Origin: Thiocapsa bogorovii
GTDB taxonomy: Bacteria > Pseudomonadota > Gammaproteobacteria > Chromatiales > Chromatiaceae
NCBI RefSeq assembly: GCF_021228795.1
Contig: NZ_CP089309.1
Coordinates: forward strand, 2,418,001 to 2,482,000
DNA length: 64,000 nucleotides
Direction of reading: 5' to 3'
Positions within the stretch are counted from its first letter, which is position 1, and every line of letters starts with the position of its first letter. The translations under genes were made by a program, and so were the position numbers. The notes under the pieces were generated by a model. The model saw nothing but the letters and a program-made list of their open reading frames with translations, searched no databases and was not told the DNA's origin. This document shows, in pieces, positions 37,422 to 46,315 of the stretch.

Positions 37422-37684
37422 ACATTGCCGTCTCCATCTCTTTCGCACTGGTCTCCGGCGCGCTGTTCCTGAGCCTGTGGCGTCTGCTCAGGGGACCGGA
37501 CAAGCCCGACCGCATCCTGGCGCTCGACACCCTCTACATCAATACGATCGCCTTGCTGGTCCTGCTCGGGATCCATCTGAGCAGCTCGCTGTACTTCGAG
37601 GCCGCGCTCCTGATCGCTATGATGGGGTTCGTCGGGACCGTGGCACTCTGCAAATATCTGTTGCGCGGCGATATCATCGAGTGA
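37415..37684 (+). CDS. mrpF: Mrp-type Na+/H+ antiporter subunit F
   Basis: An 89-residue three-helix subunit. LLRGPDKPDRILALDTLYIN is the MrpF signature, then ALLIAMMGFVGTVALCKYLL. ATG at 37415 overlaps mrpE. Its TGA (37682–37684) touches the first of two palindromic elements. Confidence 0.94.
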   Translation: MLNIAVSISFALVSGALFLSLWRLLRGPDKPDRILALDTLYINTIALLVLLGIHLSSSLYFEAALLIAMMGFVGTVALCKYLLRGDIIE

Positions 37685-37776
37685 TGAAAGCGCGTCTTTT
37701 GGTGGACTTTTTTGATGTTCGAGGGTTTGACGAGCGTCGCGGGCATCTGTTCGCCTTGGAGCTGACGCGCTTTCAT
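37684..37776. repeat. 93-bp palindromic element, ATGAAAGCGCGTC arms
   Basis: Perfect 13-bp arms ATGAAAGCGCGTC (37684–37696) and GACGCGCTTTCAT (37764–37776). The first base is the last base of the mrpF stop codon. The outer arm sequence differs from other copies, yet both arms agree. Confidence 0.82.
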
Positions 37777-37802
37777 GATGTTTCGTATTTTGTGTTTTTT
37801 AC

Positions 37803-37902
37803 TTCAATCGCGTCGACTCCATGCTCTGATCGGGCCACGTGGGTATGATCCGGTACAGCCTCTATCCATCACGCCGACCATCACGCCGAGGACGCGATTG
37901 AA
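37803..37902. repeat. 100-bp palindromic element, TTCAATCGCGTC arms
   Basis: Perfect 12-bp arms TTCAATCGCGTC (37803–37814) and GACGCGATTGAA (37891–37902). The last A is the A of the mrpG ATG, and the likely Shine-Dalgarno GAGGA (37888–37892) runs into the right arm. Pairing of the arms in mRNA would cover the mrpG start. Confidence 0.82.
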
Positions 37903-38255
37903 TGCTTGAGATCATGTTGTCGGTCCTGATCGTGGTCGGTGCACTCTTCACCTTCATCGGCTCTTTGGGACTCGCGCGTCTCGACGATTTTTACACGCGG
38001 CTGCATGGCCCGACCAAAGCGACGACGCTCGGTGTCGGGGCCTTGCTGATCGCCTCCGTGCTCTATTTCAGTTCCCGAGGCGAGGGGCTCAGCCTGCATG
38101 AGGTCCTGGTGACGCTCTTCCTCTTCATCACGGCCCCGGTCAGTGCGCACCTACTCGCCAAGGCCGCACTGCATCTGCGCGTACGCTCGATTGCACCGCC
38201 CCCGGCCGAGGCCGAAGATCCGTTGGCCGACACCCGCGCCCGCGCCGGCGAGTAG
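37902..38255 (+). CDS. mrpG: Mrp-type Na+/H+ antiporter subunit G
   Basis: A 117-residue subunit with three helices. The signature FIGSLGLARLDDFYTRLHGPTK (about 21–42) is cut here by text limits but clearly visible as GSLGLARLDDFYTRLHGPT; then LFLFITAPVSAHLLAKAA. It completes the A-to-G set. The 217-bp gap from mrpF is unusual for this tightly overlapping operon and is filled by two palindromic elements. Confidence 0.94.
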   Translation: MLEIMLSVLIVVGALFTFIGSLGLARLDDFYTRLHGPTKATTLGVGALLIASVLYFSSRGEGLSLHEVLVTLFLFITAPVSAHLLAKAALHLRVRSIAPPPAEAEDPLADTRARAGE

Positions 38256-38318
38256 GTTCGACCAAGCCGTGTCGGCCTCTGCGACCCGGGCGACGATCGA
38301 GCGTAACCCTCATCCACC

Positions 38319-40292
38319 ATGATCATCGTCGGCATCGACACCGGAGGCACCTTCACCGACCTGGTGCTCTGGCGCGACGGGTCGGTAAAGACCCACAAGG
38401 TCCTCTCGACGCCGGCGGCACCCGAGCAAGCGATCCTGCGCGGAATCGCCGAGCTTGGTCTCGACCCGACCGGGTTGCACGTCATCCACGGGAGCACCGT
38501 CGCAACCAACGCCGTTCTCGAAGGTAAGGGAGTCCGGACACTCTATGTCGCCAATCGCGGGCTCGGCGATCTCTTGACGATCGGTCGCCAGGCGCGGCCG
38601 GATCTCTACGATCTCCAGCCGCCGGCACGGCGCCCGCCGGTTCCTCCCGAACTCTGTGTCGAAACCGGCGGGCGCCTCGGTGCCGACGGCCATTGGGTCG
38701 AGCCCTTGACCGCGGTCGACCTGGAGGCGCTGAAGGCCGCGCTCATTCGGCTCGCCCCGGAGTCGGTCGCGATCAACCTGCTCTATTCGTATCTGGACGA
38801 CAGCGCCGAGCGTGCCTTGGAGGCGGCCGTGCCCGCGGGCCTGTTCGTCGCACGCTCCTCCGAGGTTCTCCCCCTCGTCGGCGAGTACGAACGGGGGATC
38901 GCCACCTGGATCAACGCCAGGATCGGGCCCATCGTCGCCCGCTACATCGGGCGCCTCGCCGAGGGTCTGTCGGGCGCACGGGTCTCGGTCATGCAAAGCA
39001 GCGGTGAGGCGGTGACGGCGAGTCAGGCCGCCCGACATACGGCGCGTCTGCTGCTCTCCGGTCCCGCCGGCGGATTGGCCGGGGCTGCCTTCGCCGCGGC
39101 GCACACCGATTGCCCGCGGCTGCTGACTTTCGACATGGGAGGGACCTCCACGGACGTCGCCGTGGTCGACGGCGAGCCGCGCCTCACCACCGACGGGCGG
39201 ATCGCCGGCTTTCCCGTCGCACTGCCGATGGTCGATATGCACACCATCGGGGCCGGCGGTGGATCGATCGCGCGACTCGATGCCGGTGGCATGCTCCTGG
39301 TCGGACCCGAGTCCGCCGGGGCCGATCCGGGACCCGCCTGTTATGACCGTGGCGGATGCGAGGCGACCGTGACCGACGCAAACCTGGTGCTCGGACGGCT
39401 CGATCCGAACGGATTCCTCGGCGGGCGCATGCGGTTGAGCACGGACGCCGCGCGCACGGCCATCGCAAGACTGGCGCGCCCCATGGGCCTGTCGATCGAG
39501 GAGGCCGCACTGGGTGTGATCCGTCTGGCCGACGAGCATATGGCCCGCGCCCTGCGGGTGATCTCGGCGCAGCGCGGCCTGGATCCGCGCGACTTCATCC
39601 TGACCTCGTTCGGCGGTGCCGGGGGTCTGCATGTCTGCGCCCTGGCCGAGGCGCTGGGCATCACCCGCGCCTTGGTTCCGGTGCATGCCGGTGTCCTCTC
39701 GGCGCTCGGGATGGTGGTGACACCGGCCGGGCGAACCCTGACACGGACGCGTCTCGGACTGCTCGCCGAGGCCGGCGATGCAGAGATCGAGTCGGCGTTT
39801 GTCGCGCTTGTCGAGTCCGGGATCGCCGAGTTGGAGCAGGAAGGTTTGGCCCGCGAACGGCTGCGTGTCGAGCGCTCGCTCGATCTACGCTATCGTGGCC
39901 AGTCGCATACGCTCAACCTGTCCTGGGATGGCGTGGCGGAGACCATGTCCGCGTTTCACGCTCAGCACCGGGATCGCTACGGCCACCGACTCGATCTGCC
40001 GGTCGAGCTGGTGAATCTGCGGGTGCGCGTACGCGGCCCGACCGCGAATCTTGCGCTGCCGCCGATCGGCACGTCCGGCCGAAACAGTCCGACGGGAAGC
40101 GTCAATGCCTACGGATGTCGGACGCCGGTCACCTGCTGGACGCGCGAGGGCCTGGGGACAGGACATGAGCTGATCGGCCCGGCGATCATCGCAGACGCCC
40201 TGGCTACAACCTGGCTCGCCCCCGGTTGGCGGGCCCATCTGGACGCGGTCGGGAACCTGATGCTACAAAGAGCGGTCGGAATACAACCCTAG
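38319..40292 (+). CDS. Hydantoinase/oxoprolinase subunit A-like protein (HyuA family)
   Basis: 657 residues of the HyuA (hydantoinase A/oxoprolinase) family, which uses ATP to open five-membered cyclic amides. The N-terminal actin-like phosphate loop IVGIDTGGTFTDLVLW, HGSTVATNAVLEGKG, LLSGPAGGLAGAA and the second phosphate loop LTFDMGGTSTDVAVVDG are intact. VDMHTIGAGGGSIA and GPESAGADPGPACY are also typical. The usual partner HyuB is not beside it, so the active complex or substrate is unclear. Confidence 0.88.
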   Translation: MIIVGIDTGGTFTDLVLWRDGSVKTHKVLSTPAAPEQAILRGIAELGLDPTGLHVIHGSTVATNAVLEGKGVRTLYVANRGLGDLLTIGRQARPDLYDLQPPARRPPVPPELCVETGGRLGADGHWVEPLTAVDLEALKAALIRLAPESVAINLLYSYLDDSAERALEAAVPAGLFVARSSEVLPLVGEYERGIATWINARIGPIVARYIGRLAEGLSGARVSVMQSSGEAVTASQAARHTARLLLSGPAGGLAGAAFAAAHTDCPRLLTFDMGGTSTDVAVVDGEPRLTTDGRIAGFPVALPMVDMHTIGAGGGSIARLDAGGMLLVGPESAGADPGPACYDRGGCEATVTDANLVLGRLDPNGFLGGRMRLSTDAARTAIARLARPMGLSIEEAALGVIRLADEHMARALRVISAQRGLDPRDFILTSFGGAGGLHVCALAEALGITRALVPVHAGVLSALGMVVTPAGRTLTRTRLGLLAEAGDAEIESAFVALVESGIAELEQEGLARERLRVERSLDLRYRGQSHTLNLSWDGVAETMSAFHAQHRDRYGHRLDLPVELVNLRVRVRGPTANLALPPIGTSGRNSPTGSVNAYGCRTPVTCWTREGLGTGHELIGPAIIADALATTWLAPGWRAHLDAVGNLMLQRAVGIQP

Positions 40293-40369
40293 TCTGTCAA
40301 CGGCAAGGGACAGTTCGCCGTGCGGCCACGCGCCGGTCGGCACGCCACCACCACTCCTACAGGACATCC

Positions 40370-41557
40370 ATGACGCTCTACGGAATGCTCGACGTCGACA
40401 TCCTGACCGCCGTGCTCGTCACGCTCGGCATGACCCATATCACCATCGTGGCCGTAACGGTCTATCTGCACCGCGCACAAGCCCATCGCGCGCTCGACCT
40501 CCACCCGGCGGTCTCTCACTTTTTTCGATTCTGGCTCTGGCTCACGACCGGAATGGTCACCAAGGAGTGGGTCGGCATCCATCGGCGCCACCACGCCAAG
40601 TGCGAGACCGCCGAAGACCCGCACAGCCCGCAGGTCTTGGGCCTGCGCAAGGTCCTGGGCGAGGGCGCGGAGCTCTACGCACAAGCGGCGAAGGATCGCG
40701 CCGCGGTCGAGCGCTACGGCCAGGGCACCCCGGACGACTGGCTGGAGCGTCGGCTGTACAGCCGTTTTTCCTGGCAAGGAATCGCGCTCATGCTGATCCT
40801 GGATGTCGTGCTCTTCGGCGTCTACGGCATCGTGATCTGGGCCGTTCAGATGCTCTGGATCCCCATCTTCGCCGCCGGAGTCATCAACGGGGTTGGACAC
40901 TATTTCGGGTATCGCAACTTCGAGCCGCCGGACGCCTCGACCAACATCGTCCCTTGGGGCATCCTGATCGGCGGCGAAGAGCTGCACAACAACCACCACG
41001 CCTTCCCAAGCTCGGCACGACTCTCGTCGAAGCGGTGGGAATTCGACATCGGCTGGATGTACATCCGCATCCTCCAGGCGCTGCGCCTGGCGAAGGTGCG
41101 CCGGGTTGCACCCAACCCGCTCGTGGTTCCGGGCAAGTCGCAACTGGATCTCGAAACCCTGCGTGCCGTGATTACGAGCCGGATGCACGTCTTTGCCCGC
41201 TACGGGAAAGAGGTGATGGGCCCGGTCTCGCGCGAGGAGCTGTGTCGCGACGCGGAGCACTGCAAACGATTGGTCAGGCACGCGCGACGCCTGCTCCTGA
41301 TGGAGGGCAAGCGACTGGATGTCGCCGCGCGGAACAGTTTGGAGCAACTCCTGGCCAAGAGCCAGACGCTCGCCACCGTCTATCAGTTCCGAGAGCGCCT
41401 GCAGGAGATTTGGGACCGCAAAGCACCCAGTCAGGAGGCACTGCTTCATGCACTGCAGGACTGGTGCCAGCAGGCCGAGGCAACCGGGATCCATGCGCTC
41501 GAGCGGTTCTCCAAGAACCTGCGCGGCTTCGCGCTGACCCCGACGCTCGCGCGATAG
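40370..41557 (+). CDS. desA: Membrane fatty-acid (acyl) desaturase
   Basis: 395 residues. Di-iron histidine boxes are present: HRAQAH (34–39), HRRHH (71–75) and HNNHH (about 205–209), between two pairs of hydrophobic segments. It introduces a double bond into saturated acyl chains in the membrane using O2. The last ~110 residues are a soluble helical tail (LQDWCQQAEATGIHALERF) also seen in Pseudomonas DesA-like proteins. ATG at 40370 has AGGA 5 nt upstream. Confidence 0.92.
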   Translation: MTLYGMLDVDILTAVLVTLGMTHITIVAVTVYLHRAQAHRALDLHPAVSHFFRFWLWLTTGMVTKEWVGIHRRHHAKCETAEDPHSPQVLGLRKVLGEGAELYAQAAKDRAAVERYGQGTPDDWLERRLYSRFSWQGIALMLILDVVLFGVYGIVIWAVQMLWIPIFAAGVINGVGHYFGYRNFEPPDASTNIVPWGILIGGEELHNNHHAFPSSARLSSKRWEFDIGWMYIRILQALRLAKVRRVAPNPLVVPGKSQLDLETLRAVITSRMHVFARYGKEVMGPVSREELCRDAEHCKRLVRHARRLLLMEGKRLDVAARNSLEQLLAKSQTLATVYQFRERLQEIWDRKAPSQEALLHALQDWCQQAEATGIHALERFSKNLRGFALTPTLAR

Positions 41558-41669
41558 GTCTCCGAGGTCATCATAACCGTCATGTCGGTCGGCCCGCGCA
41601 GGTGCAAGGCCGTACCGACTTCACTGGCGTGCTCGCGCCCGTGCCCTCGCGCGAGTCACCGCCCGCAGA

Positions 41670-42296
41670 TCAACGCCGGGTGTTGTTCCGAGTGGTCAAC
41701 TCCTCGAGCAACCCATCGATGCCGCGACGCTGCGCCACCGACGTGAACTGACTCCGATACGACGCCAGCAGACTGATCTCCTGCACTGCCACGTCGTAGG
41801 CTCGCCAACGTCCGCCACTGTAAGCCATCCGGTAATCCACCCGCACGGGCTGCCCGCCCGGCTGCTGGATCTCGGTGCGGACGAGCGTGCGCGTGGCACC
41901 GGGATCCAATTGCATGGGGAGGAAGCGGACATCCCAAGTGCTGAGCGCGTCCAGCGCGGAGGCGTAGGTCTGAATCAAGAGCCGCTGAAACTCCGCCTGG
42001 AATACCCGACGCTGCTCGGGCGTCGCATCCCGCCAATAGGGTCCGAGCGCCAAGGCCGAGACGCGCTGGACATCCACATGCGGCAAGAAGAGCTCGTCGA
42101 CCAGACGGTAGACATAGCCGGGATCGGTCTTGAGCAGGTTCCGATCCTCGCGCAGCACCCGCATAAGACCATCCGAGACCTGCTGGATGATCCGCTGCGG
42201 TTCGTTGAGCCCGCCGTAGGCTTTCGCGGGCAACAGCACGGCACAGTGGACCAAAAGAAGCGTCGCCCAGAGGGCGAGGTGTTTCGCTGGGATCAT
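41670..42296 (-). CDS. mlaC: MlaC-like periplasmic phospholipid-binding protein
   Basis: 208 residues with a signal peptide (to about residue 26, AKA/YG). MlaC/Ttg2D features: EPQRIIQQVSDGLMRVLRED, then DELFLPHVDVQRVSALALG, YWRDATPEQRRVFQAEF and the strand-rich second half with VDYRMAYSGGRWRAYDV. MlaC carries phospholipids between the outer membrane and the MlaFEDB transporter. None of the other mla genes is adjacent, so it may be a stand-alone paralogue. Confidence 0.88.
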   Translation of the reverse strand: MIPAKHLALWATLLLVHCAVLLPAKAYGGLNEPQRIIQQVSDGLMRVLREDRNLLKTDPGYVYRLVDELFLPHVDVQRVSALALGPYWRDATPEQRRVFQAEFQRLLIQTYASALDALSTWDVRFLPMQLDPGATRTLVRTEIQQPGGQPVRVDYRMAYSGGRWRAYDVAVQEISLLASYRSQFTSVAQRRGIDGLLEELTTRNNTRR

Positions 42297-42443
42297 CGCT
42301 CAATGTCCGATCGGGATTTCCGGTTTTTTGTATGAGTATAATTCGACACCACGTCCGGCGAAGGGGTTTCGCGCCCGCTCGCCGACGCTCGTCCTACACA
42401 ATGTGCAGGAAAGACCCATGACGAACCCCCGGATGCCCCCCAT

Positions 42444-42845
42444 ATGAACCAGGCCGATCTGAAGGAATTCTTTCTCAAGGACCGTTTTGCAGCACACGTC
42501 GGCATCGAACTCCTGGATATGGCGCCCGGCCGGGCCAAGGCCAAGCTCGAGATCAAAGACCATCACCGCAACGCCGTCGGCGTCGTCCACGGCGCAGCCA
42601 TCTTCAGCCTCGCGGATCTGGTCTTCGCCGTCGCCTCCAACTCACACGGCACCGTCGCCCTCGGGATCAACGTCGCCATCTCATACATGACCTCCGCACG
42701 AGACGGAACACTCCTGGCCGAAGCTGAAGAGGTCTCGATCAACCCCAAGCTCGCCACCTATCTGATCCGCATCCTAGACGACGACCGGAACCTGATCGCG
42801 CTCTTTCAGGGGACCGTCTACCGCAAAGGCGAGACATTACCCTAG
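42444..42845 (+). CDS. Hotdog-fold thioesterase (PaaI/YdiI type)
   Basis: 133 residues. The hotdog core contains HHRNAVGVVHGAAIFSLADL, with the HGG/HGA-like catalytic region, followed by a strand ALGINVAISYMTSARDG. It likely hydrolyses an acyl- or aryl-CoA thioester. It is divergent from mlaC, with a 147-bp gap. Confidence 0.88.
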   Translation: MNQADLKEFFLKDRFAAHVGIELLDMAPGRAKAKLEIKDHHRNAVGVVHGAAIFSLADLVFAVASNSHGTVALGINVAISYMTSARDGTLLAEAEEVSINPKLATYLIRILDDDRNLIALFQGTVYRKGETLP

Positions 42846-42869
42846 CTCGGAACGGAATCCGGCCCAGGC

Positions 42870-43565
42870 TCACACCGTCAGGTATTGCTTGACCAGATCC
42901 TCGCTCAGATCGGGCATCGCCCCGCTCGCCATGAGACGCCCGCGGTCGAGGATGATGAAACGATCGGCAACGCGGCGGGCGAAAGGAAGCTTCTGCTCGA
43001 CGAGGATGACGGTCAGGTTCAGGTCGGTCATGAGCCGGCGGATGATGTCGCGGATCTCGTGGACGATGTTGGGTTGGATGCCTTCGGTGGGCTCGTCGAG
43101 GATCAGGAGCTTGGGATCGATGACCAGGGCGCGCCCGATGGCGAGTTGCTGTTGCTGTCCGCCGGAGAGGTCGCCGCCGCGGCGCCCGAGCATCTCTTTG
43201 AGGACGGGGAAGAGCTCGTAGATGTAGCCGGGGATCTCTTTGGCGCGATCGGGACGCGCGGCAAGACCGATGCGCAGATTCTCCTCGACGGTCAACAGCG
43301 GGAAGATCTGTCGGCCCTGCGGGACATAGCCGATCCCGAGCGGCGCGCGACGCTCTGCGGTAAGTCGCGCAAGATCCTGGCCTTGATAGCTGAGGGATCC
43401 GGAGCGCAATGGCAAAAGCCCCATGATGCACTGCATCAGGGTGGTCTTACCGACCCCGTTGCGTCCCATCACACAGGTGCATTGGCCCTGAGGGATCTCG
43501 ACGTCCAGATCCCAGAGGGTGTGACTCTCGCCGAAGAACTGATTGAGTCCCGAAATCGCAAGCAT
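42870..43565 (-). CDS. urtE: Urea ABC transporter ATP-binding protein UrtE
   Basis: 231 residues. Walker A GRNGVGKTT, signature LSGGQQQQLAIGRAL, Walker B LLILDEPTEGIQP and a LivF-like length and C-terminus. ISGLNQFFGESHTLWDLDVE is UrtE-like. It powers urea import with UrtD. It is separated from urtD by a DUF29 gene and two palindromic elements, and I see no Shine-Dalgarno: the element arm ends one base before the ATG. Confidence 0.93.
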   Translation of the reverse strand: MLAISGLNQFFGESHTLWDLDVEIPQGQCTCVMGRNGVGKTTLMQCIMGLLPLRSGSLSYQGQDLARLTAERRAPLGIGYVPQGRQIFPLLTVEENLRIGLAARPDRAKEIPGYIYELFPVLKEMLGRRGGDLSGGQQQQLAIGRALVIDPKLLILDEPTEGIQPNIVHEIRDIIRRLMTDLNLTVILVEQKLPFARRVADRFIILDRGRLMASGAMPDLSEDLVKQYLTV

Positions 43566-43566
43566 A

Positions 43567-43651
43567 TTGAATCGCGTCCGAGGTGATGATCGATATTGTC
43601 ATGTGCCGCCGCGTCGATGGCCCAGGATGCCTTACAGTCGACGCGATTCAA
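43567..43651. repeat. 85-bp palindromic element, TTGAATCGCGTC arms, at the urtE start
   Basis: Perfect 12-bp arms TTGAATCGCGTC (43567–43578) and GACGCGATTCAA (43640–43651). On the transcribed minus strand the last arm ends one base before the urtE start codon. Confidence 0.85.
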
Positions 43652-43667
43652 GATGAAAGAAAACATT

Positions 43668-43754
43668 CTAAAACGCGTCCCCGCTGCGGTCGTTGGCTCA
43701 TCGGCGGCCCGATCAAAGCGATCACATCGCAAGGTTGCACGAGACGCGTTTTAG
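43668..43754. repeat. 87-bp palindromic element, CTAAAACGCGTC arms, at the DUF29 stop
   Basis: Perfect 12-bp arms CTAAAACGCGTC (43668–43679) and GACGCGTTTTAG (43743–43754). The TAA stop of the DUF29 gene (minus strand, 43751–43753) is inside the arm. It lies 16 bp from the neighbouring element. Confidence 0.85.
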
Positions 43755-44182
43755 CCGGGCAGAAAGGTGCCTTGGATCTGCGTCTCGTCCCATGGGCAAC
43801 TTTTGGGAAAGGCATCGTAGTCCAGGGGCGTCTCGGCAACGGCGAGGTCGACTGCATCCGGATAGGCGTCTCGGATGATCTCGTCCAGTCTCGCGCCCAG
43901 GCTCGGATTCTCGTCCAGCAGCTTGGCGATCGCCCGGCGCTGAGTATTGATGGTCGCGCGCCATGATTTGCGACTCGGATACTCCGGCTGGTACTGCCAT
44001 TTGAGGAGGTGTCCCATCAAGACGGCGAGCCGACTCTCCAACGCGCGCCGCTCCCGCTTTCCCAAGTCCTCGATCTCCTCGACAAGGTGCGTCACATCCA
44101 ATCGACCGTACTGACCGGAGCGTAGCAGGCTTGCCTGCTCTCTCGACCAGGCATAGAAGTCTTGATCGTAGTCAGTCGTCAT
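43751..44182 (-). CDS. DUF29 family protein
   Basis: 143 residues with the DUF29 pattern: DQDFYAWSREQASLLRSGQY, then DVTHLVEEIEDLGKRERRAL, LMGHLLKWQYQPE and SWRATINTQRRAIAKLL. The family is common in cyanobacteria and Chromatiaceae, often in multiple copies and near mobile DNA; function unknown. It interrupts the urt operon between urtD and urtE. ATG at 44182 is preferred because GGAGG lies 8 nt upstream. Confidence 0.9.
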   Translation of the reverse strand: MTTDYDQDFYAWSREQASLLRSGQYGRLDVTHLVEEIEDLGKRERRALESRLAVLMGHLLKWQYQPEYPSRKSWRATINTQRRAIAKLLDENPSLGARLDEIIRDAYPDAVDLAVAETPLDYDAFPKSCPWDETQIQGTFLPG

Positions 44183-44257
44183 CGCATGACCTCCGAGAAC
44201 GTTCGCGCGCATGGCGCGCGGTCTCGAATAGAATACATGAGGCGCTTCCCATCGGGC

Positions 44258-45088
44258 CTATTCCCCGAGATAGACCTCGACGACGCGCGGGTCGTTCTGC
44301 ACCTCGTCCATACTGCCTTCGGCGAGGACCGAACCCTGATGGAGCACGGTGACGCGCTTGGCGATGGAGCGAACGAAGTCCATGTCGTGCTCGACGACAA
44401 CGACGGAGTGCTTGCCCTCCAGCGAGAGCAGCAGCTCCGCCGTGCGGTCCATCTCTTGGTGCGTCATACCGGCGACCGGCTCGTCGACGAGTAAAAGATG
44501 CGGGTCCTGCATCAGCAGCATGCCGATCTCGAGCCACTGCTTCTGGCCATGCGAAAGTGCGCCGGCCTCGCGGTAGGTCTGCTCCCGAAGACCGATGATA
44601 CCCAGGACCTCGTGGATCCGGTCGCGCTGCTCGCCGCCGAGTCGGGCGAACAGGGTCGGGAAAACGCGTTTGTCGCCGGCCATCGCGAGCTCGAGGTTCT
44701 CGAAGACGCTGTGTGATTCGAATACGGTCGGCTTTTGAAATTTTCGACCGACCCCGAGCGCGGCAATCTCGGGCTCGGAGAGTCGCAGCAGATCGATGGT
44801 CCGCCCGAAATAGGCACTGCCCGTATCCGGCCGTGTCTTGCCGGTGATGATATCCATCATGGTCGTCTTGCCGGCACCGTTAGGGCCGATCACGCAGCGC
44901 AGCTCGCCCGCGTTGACGTAGAAATTCAGGTTGTTGATCGCCTTGAATCCGTCGAAGCTGACGCTGACGTCTTCCAGATAGAGGATCACGCCCTGGCTGA
45001 CATCCAGATCCAGGTCCAGCATGGAGTACATGAAGCTCCATTGCCGGTCCTTGCGCATGGACTCGCGTAGTTGCTCGACCGGCTTCAT
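44258..45088 (-). CDS. urtD: Urea ABC transporter ATP-binding protein UrtD
   Basis: 276 residues. Walker A GPNGAGKTTMMDIITGKTRP, signature LSHGQKQWLEIGMLL (the urea-type variant of LSGGQ), Walker B LLLVDEPVAGMTHQE. The extended N-terminus with VILYLEDVSVSFDGFKA is typical of UrtD. ATG at 45088 has GGAGG 8 nt upstream and overlaps the urtC stop by 4 bp. Confidence 0.95.
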   Translation of the reverse strand: MKPVEQLRESMRKDRQWSFMYSMLDLDLDVSQGVILYLEDVSVSFDGFKAINNLNFYVNAGELRCVIGPNGAGKTTMMDIITGKTRPDTGSAYFGRTIDLLRLSEPEIAALGVGRKFQKPTVFESHSVFENLELAMAGDKRVFPTLFARLGGEQRDRIHEVLGIIGLREQTYREAGALSHGQKQWLEIGMLLMQDPHLLLVDEPVAGMTHQEMDRTAELLLSLEGKHSVVVVEHDMDFVRSIAKRVTVLHQGSVLAEGSMDEVQNDPRVVEVYLGE

Positions 45089-46215
45089 GGCGCGGCCTCC
45101 GTTCGTGGCTCGGCTGGGAGTCGCGATCGTCGCCAGGTCCGAATCATGCCAACCAAGCCGGCGATGCCCTTGGGCAGGAAGAGTGTGACGACGACAAATA
45201 GCGCACCCAGGGCGAAGAGCCATGCCTCGGGGAAAGCACCCGTGAAATAGGTCTTGCCGTAGTTGACCAGGATGGCTCCGATGACCGCACCGTAGAGTGT
45301 CGCCCGTCCCCCGATGGCTACCCAAATCACCAGCTCGATCGAGTTGAGCGGCGAGAACTCGCCCGGATTGATGATGCCGACCTGCGGGACATAGAGCGCC
45401 CCGGCCACGCCGGCGAGCATCGCCGAGAAGGTGAAGATGGCGAGCTTGACGCGGTCGACCCGGTATCCGATGAAGCGGGTTCGCGCCTCCGCATCGCGGA
45501 TGGCAACCGCGACACGGCCGAGCCGCGAGGTGACGATCCAGCGGCAGGCGAGATAGCCGAGCGCTAAGGCGCTCGCAGAGGCAAGGAAGAGCCCGATCCG
45601 CGTCGCGTCGCTTTGCAGATCGAAACCCAGGATGTCCTTGAAGTCGGTCAGGCCGTTGTTTCCGCCGAAACCCATCTCGTTGCGGAAGAAGGCGAGCATC
45701 AGGGCGTAGGTCAGCGCCTGGGTCATGATCGAGAGATAGACGCCGGTGACCCGCGAGCGGAAGGCAAGGTAGCCGAAGATGAAAGCCAGGGCACCCGGAA
45801 CCAGGATGGCCATGAGCGCGGCGAACCAGAAGAGGTCGAAGCCCTGCCAAAACCAGGGCAGATCCGACCAGTTCAAGAAGACCATAAAGTCCGGCAGCAC
45901 CGGGTGACCGTAGACACCGCGATTGCCGATCTGACGCATCAGATACATGCCCATCGCATAACCGCCCAGGCCGAAGAAGGCGGCATGACCCAGGCTCAGG
46001 ATGCCGAGATAGCCCCACACTAGATCGACCGCGACGGCGAGCAGTGCGTAGGTTAGATACTTGCCGAGCAGGGTCACCGTGTAGGTCGAGACATGCCAAG
46101 GGCTGGACTCGGGCACGACCAGATTCAGGATCGGCACCACGACCGCGACGACCAGCAAGACGGCCAGCATCGCCTGTCCGCCTCTGTCACCCCTCATGAC
46201 CCTGACCAAACCCAT
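45085..46215 (-). CDS. urtC: Urea ABC transporter permease UrtC
   Basis: A 376-residue LivM-like permease with about ten membrane helices. LTYALLAVAVDLVWGYLGIL and SLGHAAFFGLGGYAMG are the family start. MGFGGNNGLTDFKDILGF and the EAA-like loop near RFIGYRVDRVKL follow. It forms the channel with UrtB. There is a 100-bp gap to urtB with no gene. Confidence 0.95.
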   Translation of the reverse strand: MGLVRVMRGDRGGQAMLAVLLVVAVVVPILNLVVPESSPWHVSTYTVTLLGKYLTYALLAVAVDLVWGYLGILSLGHAAFFGLGGYAMGMYLMRQIGNRGVYGHPVLPDFMVFLNWSDLPWFWQGFDLFWFAALMAILVPGALAFIFGYLAFRSRVTGVYLSIMTQALTYALMLAFFRNEMGFGGNNGLTDFKDILGFDLQSDATRIGLFLASASALALGYLACRWIVTSRLGRVAVAIRDAEARTRFIGYRVDRVKLAIFTFSAMLAGVAGALYVPQVGIINPGEFSPLNSIELVIWVAIGGRATLYGAVIGAILVNYGKTYFTGAFPEAWLFALGALFVVVTLFLPKGIAGLVGMIRTWRRSRLPAEPRTEAAP

Positions 46216-46315
46216 ACTTGTCTCCCCGAAACCGCGAAAAACCCAATTTGATGATCGGGTGGACGGCGCGTCGCCCGATCGGCGACCTCGTTACGAAAGG
46301 CCTGATGCAACCTCT

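Noticed and set aside
40226-40369. N-terminal extension of the desaturase to 40226
   Set aside because: It overlaps the HyuA-like coding end, has no homology, and ATG 40370 has a well-spaced AGGA.
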